NCBI RefSeq assembly: GCF_046156265.1
Contig: NZ_JAWDIR010000001.1
Coordinates: 124,001-188,000, forward strand
Reading direction: 5' to 3'
DNA length: 64,000 nucleotides
Origin: CAMDHY01 sp046156265
GTDB lineage: Bacteria > Pseudomonadota > Alphaproteobacteria > Rhizobiales > Segnochrobactraceae
A program made the translations under genes and the position numbers. Below, piece after piece: positions 53,915-62,339 of this stretch. The notes under the pieces were generated by a model. That model was not told where the DNA came from, did no database searches, and saw only the letters and a list, made by a program, of their open reading frames with translations. Positions within the stretch are counted from its first letter, which is position 1. Every line of letters begins with the position of its first letter.

Positions 53915-55231
53915 TCAGCCGTCCCCGCGCACGAGCGCCACGGCGGCAAGCAGCGCGTCACGCGCGACGACCTCCACTGGGACATCACCCGCCCGGCCGT
54001 CGCGCACCAGTCCGTAGCCACCCGCACGGCCGACGATCGTCAGGTCGGCCGGGGCGGCGCGAGCGCAGCCCTTGGCGCAGCCGGTGAGGTGGACGCTGCC
54101 GCCGGCCGCGATCAGCGGCGCCGCGGCCGCCACGACGGCGTCCGCCAAGGGTCGCGTCGGCGCCTCGCCGGAGCCGCACACCGGGGCGCCGGCACAGACC
54201 GACAGGGCCAGCCGGGGATCGTTGCGGCGGGCGATGAAACCGAGGTTCGCCGCCGCGGCAAGCAGCACGGCGGGTGAGAAGCCACACGACTGCGGGGCTC
54301 GGTCCCCTGCGGGCGACGAGGCATCGGTGACGCCACCGGAGACGCTGCGGCCGCTGGCACCGGCTCCGTCGCGGGAATCCCTTGCCATTCCCGCTCCCGT
54401 CCCGACGAACACCAGCCCGTGCCCCGGCGCCAGCCGCACCGTCTCGGCGCCTGCTTGCCCCGCCGCCGTGGCGAGCGCCGAAAGCAGCCCGGCGTCCGTG
54501 AAGCCGTAGGGGACGACGACGCCGACAGCGATCGCGTCGCCCCCCCACCCGACCGGAAGCAACACGCCCACCGGCGCCACCGGCACGCGCGGGCGCGGCC
54601 GCCGCCGCCGTGACCGGTCGAGGCCGGCGACGAAGTCGCCCGCCGCCGCCACGGCCTCGGCGGTCGCCAGCGGCGGCGAGATCGGGCCGTCGTCCGTTTC
54701 GAGCCGCCATGCCGTCGCGCCGTCCGTGCGCACCGCGACGAGCCGGAGGTCCGCCGCCAGCCCGTCGAGGCCAAGATCGCCGCCGCCATCGACGACGATC
54801 GCGAGCTTCGCCGGTGACGCTGCGGTCACCGCTGCGGCGAGGCGCATCCGCAGCATCGCCGCGAGCGGCCGCGGGTCGGCGATCTCCGCCGGGTCGTGCC
54901 CGGCGAGCGGGCCGACGTGCACCGGCGGCCCGGCCGGCGGCGACGCACCGGCCGCGTGCACCGCATGCTCCAGATCCGCCGCCGTCGCCGCCGAGAGCCC
55001 GCGCACCTGCAGGCTGCCTCGCTGCGTCACCTCGACGACACCGTTGCCGCAGCGTGCGGCGGCGGCCGCGATCGCCGCCAAGGCTGCCACCGTCAGTTCC
55101 CCGTCCGCCGGCAGCAGCCGGGCGATCAGCCCGTCGCCGGTCGCCATCGGCGCCACCAGCGACGGACAGGCCTCGCGGGGAACCGGGCGCCGGGCCGCCG
55201 GTGGCGCGCCCGTGTCCGCCGGCGCGCTCAT
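53915..55231 (-). CDS. cobG: Precorrin-3B synthase CobG
   Basis: A 438-residue oxygen-dependent enzyme of the aerobic corrin pathway, related to nitrite/sulfite reductases. The N-terminal half has GDGLIARLLPADGELTVAAL and NGVVEVTQRGSLQVRGLS. The C-terminal half has the Fe-S cysteines: SVCAGAPVCGSG and LTGCAKGCARAAPADL. CobG uses an Fe-S centre and O2 to hydroxylate precorrin-3A. Its ATG overlaps the cobN stop (ATGA). It is the last gene of the riboswitch operon. The middle is Ala-rich and poorly conserved. Confidence 0.9.
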   Translation of the reverse strand: MSAPADTGAPPAARRPVPREACPSLVAPMATGDGLIARLLPADGELTVAALAAIAAAAARCGNGVVEVTQRGSLQVRGLSAATAADLEHAVHAAGASPPAGPPVHVGPLAGHDPAEIADPRPLAAMLRMRLAAAVTAASPAKLAIVVDGGGDLGLDGLAADLRLVAVRTDGATAWRLETDDGPISPPLATAEAVAAAGDFVAGLDRSRRRRPRPRVPVAPVGVLLPVGWGGDAIAVGVVVPYGFTDAGLLSALATAAGQAGAETVRLAPGHGLVFVGTGAGMARDSRDGAGASGRSVSGGVTDASSPAGDRAPQSCGFSPAVLLAAAANLGFIARRNDPRLALSVCAGAPVCGSGEAPTRPLADAVVAAAAPLIAAGGSVHLTGCAKGCARAAPADLTIVGRAGGYGLVRDGRAGDVPVEVVARDALLAAVALVRGDG

Positions 55232-57183
55232 TCCGCCGCCTCCGCCACCAGCGTCGCGAGGTCGCCGTCCACGTCGTTGCGGCGGGGGTGCCAGAGGCCG
55301 CGGCGGCGGGCGTCGGCGAATCGGCGGGCGATCAGCCGCGCGGCGTCCGGATTGGCGTCGAGCAGGAAGGCGCGCACCGCCGGGTCGCCGAGATAGGCGG
55401 CGTGCACCGCGTCGATGAGGTGGCCAGGCACGGCGCCGGTGGTCTCGGCGAAGCCGATCAGGCGGTCGACAGTCTCGGCGAGCTCGGTGGCGCCGCGCCA
55501 GCCGTGGCGCATCTGGCCGGCGATGAAGCGCTTCGACAGCGCCCGTCCACGCACCACGCGGGCGATCTCGGCGCCGAGCGGCCGTGCCACCGGGCGATCG
55601 GAGTTCTTGGTGTCGAGCACGACGAGGTCCGGCGTGCCCCCGAGCAACGCCGCCGCCGCCGCGAACCCACCGATGAAGCCAACATCGCCGCCGCCCTCGA
55701 GCAGGTCGCGACCGGGATCGTCGGCGCCGTGGACGAGCATGTCAGCGGCCGCGACGCGAGCGGCGAAGCCTTCGTTTGGGGTACTCCGCCTCCCCAAATT
55801 CGAGGCGGACCCTCCCCCCTCGCGGGGGAGGGCAGGGAGGGGGGGAGCGGCAAACTCAGCGCTGGCGTTCGTCTCGGCGCCGGTGCGGCCCTCCCCAGGC
55901 AGGACGTCGGACGTCGAACTCGTGGCGCCCCCCCTCCCTACCCTCCCCCGCAGGGGGGGAGGGTTCGCGTTTGCGGTCTGATCTACCGTCGTGGCCGCTT
56001 CGGGCGTCCCCTCCCCTTCCCCGTGGAAGGCGTGGCTCGCCGCTGCGAGGTACGCGCGTCCGAGCTCGGCGCGATCCTCCCAGTCGCCGAAGGTGAGCTT
56101 CTCGTCGATCCCCGACCCGTAGACGCCCGGCGCCGTGCCGTAGACGCGGGCGAGCGGGTCGTCCGGCACGGCGCGGCGGCGGGCGGCGAGCGGGTTTTCG
56201 CTATCGTCCTCGTCGCGGGCGGCCACCGCCTTCACCGCCGCGTCGAGGACCGCGATCTGCGTCGGGAAGAGGTCGCGGAACAGGCCGGAGATCCGGCAGG
56301 TGACGTCGACCCGCGGCCGGCCGAGCGCCGCCGTCGGCAGCACCTCGACGCCGGTGACGCGGCCGCTCGCCCGCTCCCACTCAGGCCGGCACCCCATCAG
56401 CGCCAGCGCCTGGGCGATCTCCTCGCCGCCGGTCCTGAGCGTCGCCGAGCCCCAGAGATCGAGCACCACCGACCGCGGCCAGTCGCCGTGCTCCTGCAGA
56501 TAGAGCCGCACCACCTCGTCGGCGGCGCGGCGGCCGAGTTCGACGGCGGTCGGTGTCGGGATCGCGCGCGGATCGGCGGTGTAGAGGTTGCGCCCGGTCG
56601 GCAGCACGTCCGAGCGCCCGCGCGACGGCGCCCCTGCGGGTCCTGCGGCGACACGGCGGCCGGACAGCGCCGCCAGCATGCCGGCGCGCTCGGCGGTGGC
56701 GCTGGCGATGCGGCCGGGCTCGTCGCCCGCCGCCGCGCGGCCGTAGACGTGCAGCCCGTCTTTCAGCGCCAGTTCCTTGACGTCGCAAAGCCAGGCGTCG
56801 ATGCGCGTCAGCGCCTCGTCGGGGCCGTCGGCGTCGGTGGCGCCGGCGTCGCGGGAAAGGCCGGTCCGCTCGGCCTCCTCCAGGATCAGCGCCGCCAGCC
56901 GCTCGCGGCGCCGGCCGTCGAGCCCGTCGGCGGAGGCGTATTCGTCGACCAGCCGCTCGAGGTCGGCGAGCGGGCCGTCGAGGGCACCGGCGACCAGCGG
57001 CGGCGGCAGATGGCCGAGGGTGACGGCCGCGATCCGCCGCTTCGCCTGCGCCGCCTCGCCAGGATTGGTGACGATGAACGGATAGACCACCGGCAGCGGC
57101 CCGAGCACCACCTCCGGGAAGCAGTTCGCCGTCAGCGCCACCGCCTTGCCCGGCAGCCACTCGAAGGTACCGTGCGCCCCCAT
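55228..57183 (-). CDS. cobN: Cobaltochelatase CobN, C-terminal portion (out of frame with the N-terminal portion)
   Basis: This frame carries the C-terminal half of the large cobaltochelatase subunit, including MGAHGTFEWLPGKAVALTAN, the conserved CobN metal/porphyrin region. Coding similarity continues upstream of the first ATG without interruption (LTTYRALFADLPAAVREAVN) up to about 57480, so the ATG at 57183 is internal, not a true start. In frame and inside it, 55807-55972, lies a palindromic repeat pair encoding NPPPLRGRVGRGG ... APPLPALPREGGG. A TAA in this frame near 57495 shows that it cannot be reached from the N-terminal frame without a frameshift. Its ATGA stop overlaps cobG. Confidence 0.82.
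   Translation of the reverse strand: MGAHGTFEWLPGKAVALTANCFPEVVLGPLPVVYPFIVTNPGEAAQAKRRIAAVTLGHLPPPLVAGALDGPLADLERLVDEYASADGLDGRRRERLAALILEEAERTGLSRDAGATDADGPDEALTRIDAWLCDVKELALKDGLHVYGRAAAGDEPGRIASATAERAGMLAALSGRRVAAGPAGAPSRGRSDVLPTGRNLYTADPRAIPTPTAVELGRRAADEVVRLYLQEHGDWPRSVVLDLWGSATLRTGGEEIAQALALMGCRPEWERASGRVTGVEVLPTAALGRPRVDVTCRISGLFRDLFPTQIAVLDAAVKAVAARDEDDSENPLAARRRAVPDDPLARVYGTAPGVYGSGIDEKLTFGDWEDRAELGRAYLAAASHAFHGEGEGTPEAATTVDQTANANPPPLRGRVGRGGATSSTSDVLPGEGRTGAETNASAEFAAPPLPALPREGGGSASNLGRRSTPNEGFAARVAAADMLVHGADDPGRDLLEGGGDVGFIGGFAAAAALLGGTPDLVVLDTKNSDRPVARPLGAEIARVVRGRALSKRFIAGQMRHGWRGATELAETVDRLIGFAETTGAVPGHLIDAVHAAYLGDPAVRAFLLDANPDAARLIARRFADARRRGLWHPRRNDVDGDLATLVAEAAE
55807..55972. 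repeat. Inverted pair of palindromic repeats inside cobN (third insert)
   Basis: Left copy 55809-55851 and right copy 55927-55970, each a C-run, GCG or CGCA, G-run palindrome with a second G-rich or C-rich arm (GGGCAGGGAGGGGGG and its complement). Inner ends share GCGGCAAACTC against its near-complement. In frame. Confidence 0.8.
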
Positions 57184-59513
57184 GTGGACGACGGCGTCAA
57201 CCTTCGCCTCGTGTTGCAGCCACAGCCCGAAGGCGACGAGCCCGTGGCGCGGCGGCAGCGCCGGATCGTGATAGTCCGCCCGCCGCTCCGCCGACCGCCC
57301 CCGGTCCGGCGGGAGAGCGACGATGACGGCGCCGAAGGTAGCCGCGCGGAAGCGGAAGGCGCCGTCGGCGATGTCGCCATCGTCGGCGGGATCGCCCCAG
57401 GCGGCGTTGACGGCTTCGCGGACGGCGGCGGGGAGGTCGGCGAAGAGGGCGCGGTAGGTGGTGAGCGGGAGTGAGGGGGAGGGTTCGCGTTATGCCATTC
57501 AGATCCGGCACCGACGGACGGCCCGGAGCACGTCGGAGCCACCAGCCCCCGCATCAGCGCCGTGCCGTCGGCCGGCACGTCCTCGACGCTCCACCCGGCG
57601 TCCGCAAGGTCCGCCAGCAGCGCGACGACGCTGGCCGGCACATCCAGGCCGACGGCGTAGCCGGCGCGGCCGGCGGGGCCGGGGTAATCGGGGAGCAGCA
57701 CGGCCAGGCGACGCTCCGCGGACGGCGTCCGCTGCAGGCGGACGAGCGCCGCCACGCGGTCGGCGACCATGGCCACGCGGTCGTCCTCGGCGCGGTTGAC
57801 GAGGGCGGTGATGCCGAAGTCGGGGTCCGGCGGCGCGGTGTCCTTGAACGACACGGCGCCGGCGAGCACGCGGCCGTCGAGCTCCGGCAGCACGACGTGC
57901 ATCGCCATGTCGGCCGAGGCGAGCCCGCGGCGGCCCTCCACCCAGGCGTCGCGCCGGGTGGTGGCGACGATCGCCTGAAGTACCGGCACGCCGGCTGCGT
58001 CGAGCACCGTCGCCTCCCCCGGCTCGCCGGCGGCGAATGCGGTGGCGGTGATGATCGCGGACGGACTCAGCCGGCCGAGCGCCTCGGCGACGAACGCCTT
58101 CGAGCCCGGCTCCTTCAGGCTGGCGACGGCGAGCGGCGCGGCGGCGAGGCCGCGTTCGGCCAGCGCCGCGCACAGCGCCGCGATCGGCGCGAGGTCGTCG
58201 GCGAGCAGCATCGAGCGGTAGAAGATCACCGGCACGACGGGGCGGCCCGCAAGCAGTGCCGCGGCGAGGTCGTCGAGCGAGAGCGCGCCGCGCCCCGGCA
58301 GCCAGGCGGTGGCGCGCGGGATCGGAACGGCGGGTGGGATGGTGGAGAGGGCGAGCTGGGGTGAAAGCCCAGAGGGGCCACCACCAGACCCACCCGAAAC
58401 GATAGCGTGGGGCAACCCTCCCCCCTCGCGGGGGAGGGTAGGGAGGGGGGGAGCGGCAGATTCGGGGCCGGCGAGCGTCTCCCGGATCGCCAACTCGCGG
58501 CTGCCCACCTCTCCGGTTTCGAGGGCCGAGTTCGCGGCGCCCCCCCTCCCTGCCCTCCCCCGCGAGGGGGGAGGGTTCGCGTTGTGCCAAGCGGATTGGG
58601 CACCACCCAGCGGTGAGGGCTGAGGGTTCCGGATGTGCCCCAAGGTCAGATCTTCGCGATCCGCAAACCCAACCCCCGGCGCCGCCATCGCCCTGAGCTG
58701 CCGCGCGAAGTTGCGCAGGTTGTCGCCGCCGCCCTCGCGGAAGTAGGCGAGCAGCGCCGCCAGCCGCTCCGGCGGCAGGGTCGAGAACTCGGCGAGGCGG
58801 GAGTCGTCGCGGTCGCAGCCGGGCAGGACGGCGAGCGTCAGCGGCTCGCCCGCAGCCGTGCGGGCGGTCGCCAGCGCGTGCAGCCGCTCGACGCCGTAGC
58901 GCCACCAGTCGAGGCCGCCGAGGAGCCGCACGACGACGACGCGGGCCGAGGCGGCGACGCCGTCGATCCACAGGTCCACCGACATCGGATGGCGGAGATC
59001 GCGCAGCGAGGCGAGGCGGAGGGTGGGGGCGCCGGCCTTGGCGCCCGCGTGACCCGGCAGTCTACCAGCGTATGCTTGGGGAACCCCTCCCCCCTCGCGG
59101 GGGAGGGTAGGGAGGGGGGGAGCGGCAGGCGCGGGGGTCGCGATGTGACCGGCAAGGTGAGGGATGCGAGGATCGGGTTCGGCTTGGAATGTCGCAGGCG
59201 CGTCGACGCTGCATAACGCTTGTCCGCCGTCGTGCCCTTCCACCACCGTCGAGTTTGCGGCGCCCCCCCCCCCTACCCCCCCCCGCGAGGGGGGAGGGTT
59301 CGCGTCGCAGTCGGGGGAAAGGTCACTTCCGCACCTCAGCGCAGGGACTGCCTCCGAGCGACCCCGTCCCTCTGTCGCCCGCCAGGCGGCGGCGACGGCG
59401 GCGAGGTCGCTGTCGGTGAAGGAGAGGAACGCGACGTCGCCGGGCGCCTGGCGCAGGTCGACGGGCTCGACGCGGTCGTCGAGGCTCGCGGACGTGGTCG
59501 CCAGGATGTGCAT
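57132..59513 (-). CDS. cobN: Cobaltochelatase CobN, N-terminal portion, with two in-frame repeat insertions
   Basis: Begins MHILATTSASLDDRVEPVDL, a normal CobN N-terminus, 46 bases after cobW. Family sequence is recognised up to about 57490 (DGTALMRGLVAPTC); past that the frame is a shadow of the C-terminal half. Two palindromic repeat pairs are inside (59082-59305 and 58413-58582), both in frame and encoding Pro/Gly/Arg-rich stretches (NPPPSRGGVGGGG ... APPLPTLPREGGG). A half-copy lies at the frame change (57471-57492). If the frameshift is real, cobalt insertion by CobN would be lost or need ribosomal slippage or reinitiation. Confidence 0.82.
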   Translation of the reverse strand: MHILATTSASLDDRVEPVDLRQAPGDVAFLSFTDSDLAAVAAAWRATEGRGRSEAVPALRCGSDLSPDCDANPPPSRGGVGGGGAANSTVVEGHDGGQALCSVDAPATFQAEPDPRIPHLAGHIATPAPAAPPLPTLPREGGGVPQAYAGRLPGHAGAKAGAPTLRLASLRDLRHPMSVDLWIDGVAASARVVVVRLLGGLDWWRYGVERLHALATARTAAGEPLTLAVLPGCDRDDSRLAEFSTLPPERLAALLAYFREGGGDNLRNFARQLRAMAAPGVGFADREDLTLGHIRNPQPSPLGGAQSAWHNANPPPSRGRAGRGGAANSALETGEVGSRELAIRETLAGPESAAPPLPTLPREGGGLPHAIVSGGSGGGPSGLSPQLALSTIPPAVPIPRATAWLPGRGALSLDDLAAALLAGRPVVPVIFYRSMLLADDLAPIAALCAALAERGLAAAPLAVASLKEPGSKAFVAEALGRLSPSAIITATAFAAGEPGEATVLDAAGVPVLQAIVATTRRDAWVEGRRGLASADMAMHVVLPELDGRVLAGAVSFKDTAPPDPDFGITALVNRAEDDRVAMVADRVAALVRLQRTPSAERRLAVLLPDYPGPAGRAGYAVGLDVPASVVALLADLADAGWSVEDVPADGTALMRGLVAPTCSGPSVGAGSEWHNANPPPHSRSPPTAPSSPTSPPPSAKPSTPPGAIPPTMATSPTAPSASARLPSAPSSSLSRRTGGGRRSGGRTITIRRCRRATGSSPSGCGCNTRRRLTPSSTWGRTVPSSGCRARRWR
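57471..57492. repeat. Half-copy of the palindromic repeat at the cobN frame change
   Basis: On the plus strand the sequence is GAGTGAGGGGGAGGGTTCGCG. Only the right-hand part of a repeat remains, with no C-run arm. The CobN reading frame differs on its two sides. The loss of the other half probably caused the shift. Confidence 0.7.
58413..58582. repeat. Inverted pair of palindromic repeats inside cobN (second insert)
   Basis: Left copy 58415-58457 and right copy 58536-58582, 78 bases apart, in frame in cobN. Each left copy reads as C-run, TCGC, G-run, TAGGGAGGGGGG, AGCGGC; the right copy is its reverse complement with GAGTTCGCGGCG at the inner end. Confidence 0.82.
59082..59305. repeat. Inverted pair of palindromic repeats inside cobN (first insert)
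   Basis: Left copy 59082-59127 and right copy 59259-59305, about 130 bases apart, in frame in cobN. The right copy is unusually C-rich (the usual CCCTCCCT is CCCCCCCCCTA), which may be genuine drift or a base-calling weakness in a homopolymer. Confidence 0.8.
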
Positions 59514-59559
59514 CGCCGGGTCCGTCCTCCTCGCGCGCGGCAGCGCCGCGCGGCCCCCC

Positions 59560-60630
59560 CTACCCCGCCAGCGCCGCCTCCACCGCCGTGCGGTCGAAGC
59601 CCTTCAGGCCGATGACGACGAGGCGGCTGGTGCGCGCCTCGCCAAGCCCCCACGGCCGCTCGAACTGGTGGCCGACGCGCGGGCCGACGGCCTGGACGAG
59701 CAGCCGCAGCGGCTTGCCCGCCACCGCCACGAAGCCCTTGACGCGCAGCACGCCCTCGACGGCCGCGGCCGCCTCGACGCGGGCGGCGAGCGCCGCCGGC
59801 GAGGCCGCCTCGCCCACCGTCACCACGATCGTGTCGAAGTCGTCGTGGTCATGGTCGAGTTCGTCGTCGTGGTGGGTCTTGCGCGCCTCGATGTCGGCCT
59901 CGCTGCCGACGCCGAGCCCGAGCAGGGCGTCGATGTCGACGCGGCCGAGAGCCGACGGCACGACGGTGACGGCGCGCGGCAGCGCCTCCGCCACGAGCGC
60001 CTGCGCCCGCGCCAGCCCGGCGGCGTCGACGAGGTCGGTCTTGGTCAGCACGACGAGGTCGGCGCAGGCGATCTGATCCTCGAACACCTCCTCGATCGGG
60101 TCGTCGTGATCGAGCGAGGGATCGGCCGCGCGCTGGCGGGCGAGCGCCGCCTCGTCCATCGCCATGCGGCCGCTCGCGAGCGCCTGCCCATCGACCACCG
60201 CGACGACGCCGTCGACGGTGACGCGGCTCTTGATCGCCGGCCAGTTGAAGGCCTGCACCAGCGGCTTTGGCAGCGCGAGGCCCGACGTCTCGATGAGAAT
60301 GTGGTCGACCGCTGGCGAGCGGGCGAGGATGGCGTCGAGCGCCGGCACGAAGTCGTCCGCGACGGTGCAGCAGAGGCAGCCGTTGGCGAGCTCGACGATG
60401 TTCTCCTCCGGGCAGCTCTCGATGCCGCAGCCCTTCAGGATCGAGCCGTCGACGCCGAGATCGCCGAACTCGTTGACCATGACGGCCAGCCGCCGGCCGT
60501 TCGCCGTCTCCAGCACGTGGCGGATCAGGGTGGTCTTGCCGGCGCCGAGGAAGCCGGTGACGATCGTGCACGGCACCTTGGCGAGCGGGGCGTCGGCGGG
60601 GCGGGCGGAGGCGGGGGTGTCAAAGCTCAT
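59560..60630 (-). CDS. cobW: CobW-type metallochaperone GTPase
   Basis: A 356-residue COG0523 protein. G1 is TGFLGAGKTTLIRH and the metal motif is NGCLCCTVAD; switch-like ILIETSGLALP and GTP-specificity-like LTKTDLVD follow. A His/Asp-rich loop (KTHHDDELDHDHDDFD, about residues 235-250) and the CobW C-terminal domain (about 255-350) are present. It probably delivers cobalt to the CobNST chelatase. The ATG overlaps the DUF1636 stop (ATGA), and cobN follows after 46 bases. Confidence 0.93.
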   Translation of the reverse strand: MSFDTPASARPADAPLAKVPCTIVTGFLGAGKTTLIRHVLETANGRRLAVMVNEFGDLGVDGSILKGCGIESCPEENIVELANGCLCCTVADDFVPALDAILARSPAVDHILIETSGLALPKPLVQAFNWPAIKSRVTVDGVVAVVDGQALASGRMAMDEAALARQRAADPSLDHDDPIEEVFEDQIACADLVVLTKTDLVDAAGLARAQALVAEALPRAVTVVPSALGRVDIDALLGLGVGSEADIEARKTHHDDELDHDHDDFDTIVVTVGEAASPAALAARVEAAAAVEGVLRVKGFVAVAGKPLRLLVQAVGPRVGHQFERPWGLGEARTSRLVVIGLKGFDRTAVEAALAG

Positions 60631-61058
60631 GTCGGAGCCCTTTCGGGTCTGAAGGCGGTGGGCGGCACGCGCGCGACAACGCCCTTCTTGAAGGCGGGCG
60701 GGCGGTCGGCCCAGCGCAGGATGCCGGTCTCGCTCGCCGCGTAGGCGCGCGCGGCGGTGGCGATCTCGGCGACGTGGGCCTCGCCCTCGACGTCGCCGAC
60801 GATGTAGGTCCACTTCTCCGGGGCCACGAAGGCGACGGTGCAGGCGCGCCGGCAGACGGCGAGGCACTCGACCGGCACGACGGCGATGCCGGGTTCCTCG
60901 GCGAGCGCCCCGGCGAGCGCGGTGGCGAAGCTGCGGCCCGGCTCGACGTGGGGCATCGCCGGGTCGCCGGCGGTCTCGCCCTCGGCGCGCGGCCGGCGGC
61001 AACTGACGCAGACGAACACCGAGGCCTGCAGCGGCCCCGCCTCAGCAGGCGCCGTCAC
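60627..61058 (-). CDS. DUF1636 metal-binding protein
   Basis: A 143-residue protein, predicted Fe-S or metal binding, of the DUF1636 family seen in cobalamin gene clusters. Cysteines lie in SVFVCVSCRRPRAEG and PVECLAVCRRACTVAF, which suggest a thioredoxin-like [2Fe-2S] ferredoxin fold. It contains PEKWTYIVGDVEGEAH and ends with WADRPPAFKKGVVARVPPTA. The start is uncertain: GTG 61058 is the best candidate, and a CTG overlapping the cbtA stop near 61124 is another. The stop overlaps the cobW start (ATGA). Function in cobalamin synthesis is unproven. Confidence 0.75.
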   Translation of the reverse strand: MTAPAEAGPLQASVFVCVSCRRPRAEGETAGDPAMPHVEPGRSFATALAGALAEEPGIAVVPVECLAVCRRACTVAFVAPEKWTYIVGDVEGEAHVAEIATAARAYAASETGILRWADRPPAFKKGVVARVPPTAFRPERAPT

Positions 61059-61120
61059 CGCGGGCCCCGCCGATGCCTCGTCCCCGGCTTGCGCCGGCGA
61101 CGGGGCCTCGACGAGCGCGC

Positions 61121-61852
61121 TCAGGGTGCCGTCCTCGCGGCGAACCGCGGCCAGAGCGCGCCGACGGCCCAGCCGATGGCGAGCCAGAACAGGCCGGAGA
61201 GCACGATCGAGCGGGCGGCGAACTCGCCCTGCAGCTCCGCCGGAACGGCCGAGGTGAACTCTGCCGGCTGCGGCGCGCCGACGATCTGCGGCGCGAGCGC
61301 CAGCACGACGGCGAGCGGCTTCGCCCAAGGCCGGTCGACCTTGAGGAACAGGAACAGCGCAACGGCCGTCATCGCCACGGTGACGACCCACCAGAGCTGG
61401 CGGGCGTCGAGGCCGGCGGCGGCGGAGGCCGGCAGCTCCGGCGGCAGCCCGAAGGCCGGTGCCAGCACCACCGCCACGAAGGCGGCCGCGCCCCAGGCGA
61501 GGCCCGTGCGCTCGGAGATCGTCTCCCCCGAGGCGACCATTGCCGCCGTCAGCATCAGCGCGAAGCCGACGCCGGCGAGAAGGGTCGCGAGCGCCGTGAA
61601 CGCCGTCCGCTCGAGGCCGTCCTCGGGCGCCCAGCCCTCCTCGCCGTCGGCGTGCTCGGCGACGGAGTGGGCGAGCATCAGCTTGGCGTCGCCGAAATCG
61701 TGCAGGACGCCGGAATGGGCGGCCTCGCCGGCGTGCTCGAAGCTCTCGGCGTGGAGAATCAGGGGGGTGACGGAGAAGTGCTGCAGGACCGCGATCGCAA
61801 GTCCCACGGCAAGGCCGGCCAGCAAGCCGACCGACAGGATACGTCCGAGCAT
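61121..61852 (-). CDS. cbtA: Cobalt transporter subunit CbtA
   Basis: A 243-residue inner-membrane protein with about five or six transmembrane segments, starting MLGRILSVGLLAGLAVGLAI. His residues at segment ends (LQHFSVTPLILHAESFEH) are typical of CbtA. It is encoded directly after CbtB (7 bases) behind a cobalamin riboswitch. CbtAB is a predicted cobalt uptake system. Confidence 0.92.
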   Translation of the reverse strand: MLGRILSVGLLAGLAVGLAIAVLQHFSVTPLILHAESFEHAGEAAHSGVLHDFGDAKLMLAHSVAEHADGEEGWAPEDGLERTAFTALATLLAGVGFALMLTAAMVASGETISERTGLAWGAAAFVAVVLAPAFGLPPELPASAAAGLDARQLWWVVTVAMTAVALFLFLKVDRPWAKPLAVVLALAPQIVGAPQPAEFTSAVPAELQGEFAARSIVLSGLFWLAIGWAVGALWPRFAARTAP

Positions 61853-61859
61853 GGCCCGC

Positions 61860-62045
61860 TCAGTGGCAGGGGAAGGCGAGCGTATGCCGGGTGTCGTGCG
61901 CGGCGTTGTGCAGCGCATCGGAATGGGCGAAGCCCACGCCGAAGACCATGAACGCGCCGATCGCAAAGGCGATCGCAGCCGCGATCAGGGCCTCGGAGCG
62001 GGCTTGTGGCCGGGTGGCGGCGAGTTCTTTCGAAAATTCCGTCAT
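61860..62045 (-). CDS. cbtB: Cobalt transporter subunit CbtB
   Basis: A 61-residue protein with one transmembrane segment (ALIAAAIAFAIGAFMVFGVG). The C-terminal His motif AHDTRHTLAFPCH is the CbtB signature and probably binds cobalt. The ATG at 62045 has GGAGG just upstream (TCCTCC on the plus strand); the longer frame to 62114 lies inside the riboswitch. First gene of the riboswitch-controlled operon. Confidence 0.92.
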   Translation of the reverse strand: MTEFSKELAATRPQARSEALIAAAIAFAIGAFMVFGVGFAHSDALHNAAHDTRHTLAFPCH

Positions 62046-62089
62046 GTCATCCTCCGTCGCCGCCCCACCGGCGGCGCAACGAGTAAAGG

Positions 62090-62275
62090 TCTGACGGCAG
62101 GTCTCCTGGCTCACGGGTCACCGCCCGGCGCCGCCTTCCCAGAACCGACGGTTCCAGTGGCCTTCGACGCGGGCTCGCCGCTCACAGTTGCGGGGGCAGC
62201 CGCGGATTTGGCGCTCTCCTCTCGAAGAAAGCCGCACCGCGTTCCCTTTTCACCTTCCGAACAGGGAAGGACCGT
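62090..62275 (-). ncRNA. Cobalamin riboswitch
   Basis: Read on the minus strand, the conserved elements occur in the right order: GGTGAAAAGGGAACGCGGTG, then CCGCGGCTGCCCCCGCAACT, GGCCACTG, TGGGAAGGC and the B12 box AGCCAGGAGACCTGCC (62097-62112). It ends about 50 bases before cbtB. High cobalamin should turn off the cbtB-cbtA-DUF1636-cobW-cobN-cobG operon. The divergent cobO gene starts about 65 bases beyond its 5' end and has no riboswitch of its own here. Confidence 0.95.
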
Positions 62276-62339
62276 CGAGGATTTGGTACAGGACGGGGAC
62301 GCCGGCCGTCAATCGAGTCGGCCGGGCCGGAGAGGACTC

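Noticed and set aside
54610..57474. A 954-residue open frame on the plus strand
   Set aside because: It is antisense to cobG and cobN, lacks any domain and is Arg/Ala-rich, as expected for shadow frames at very high GC.
40651..59305. Palindromic repeats as ordinary transcription terminators
   Set aside because: Several copies lie inside open reading frames in frame and occur as inverted pairs; none is followed by a T-tract.
62046..62339. A second riboswitch on the plus strand for cobO
   Set aside because: All conserved cobalamin-riboswitch elements read on the minus strand; the plus strand shows only their reverse complement.
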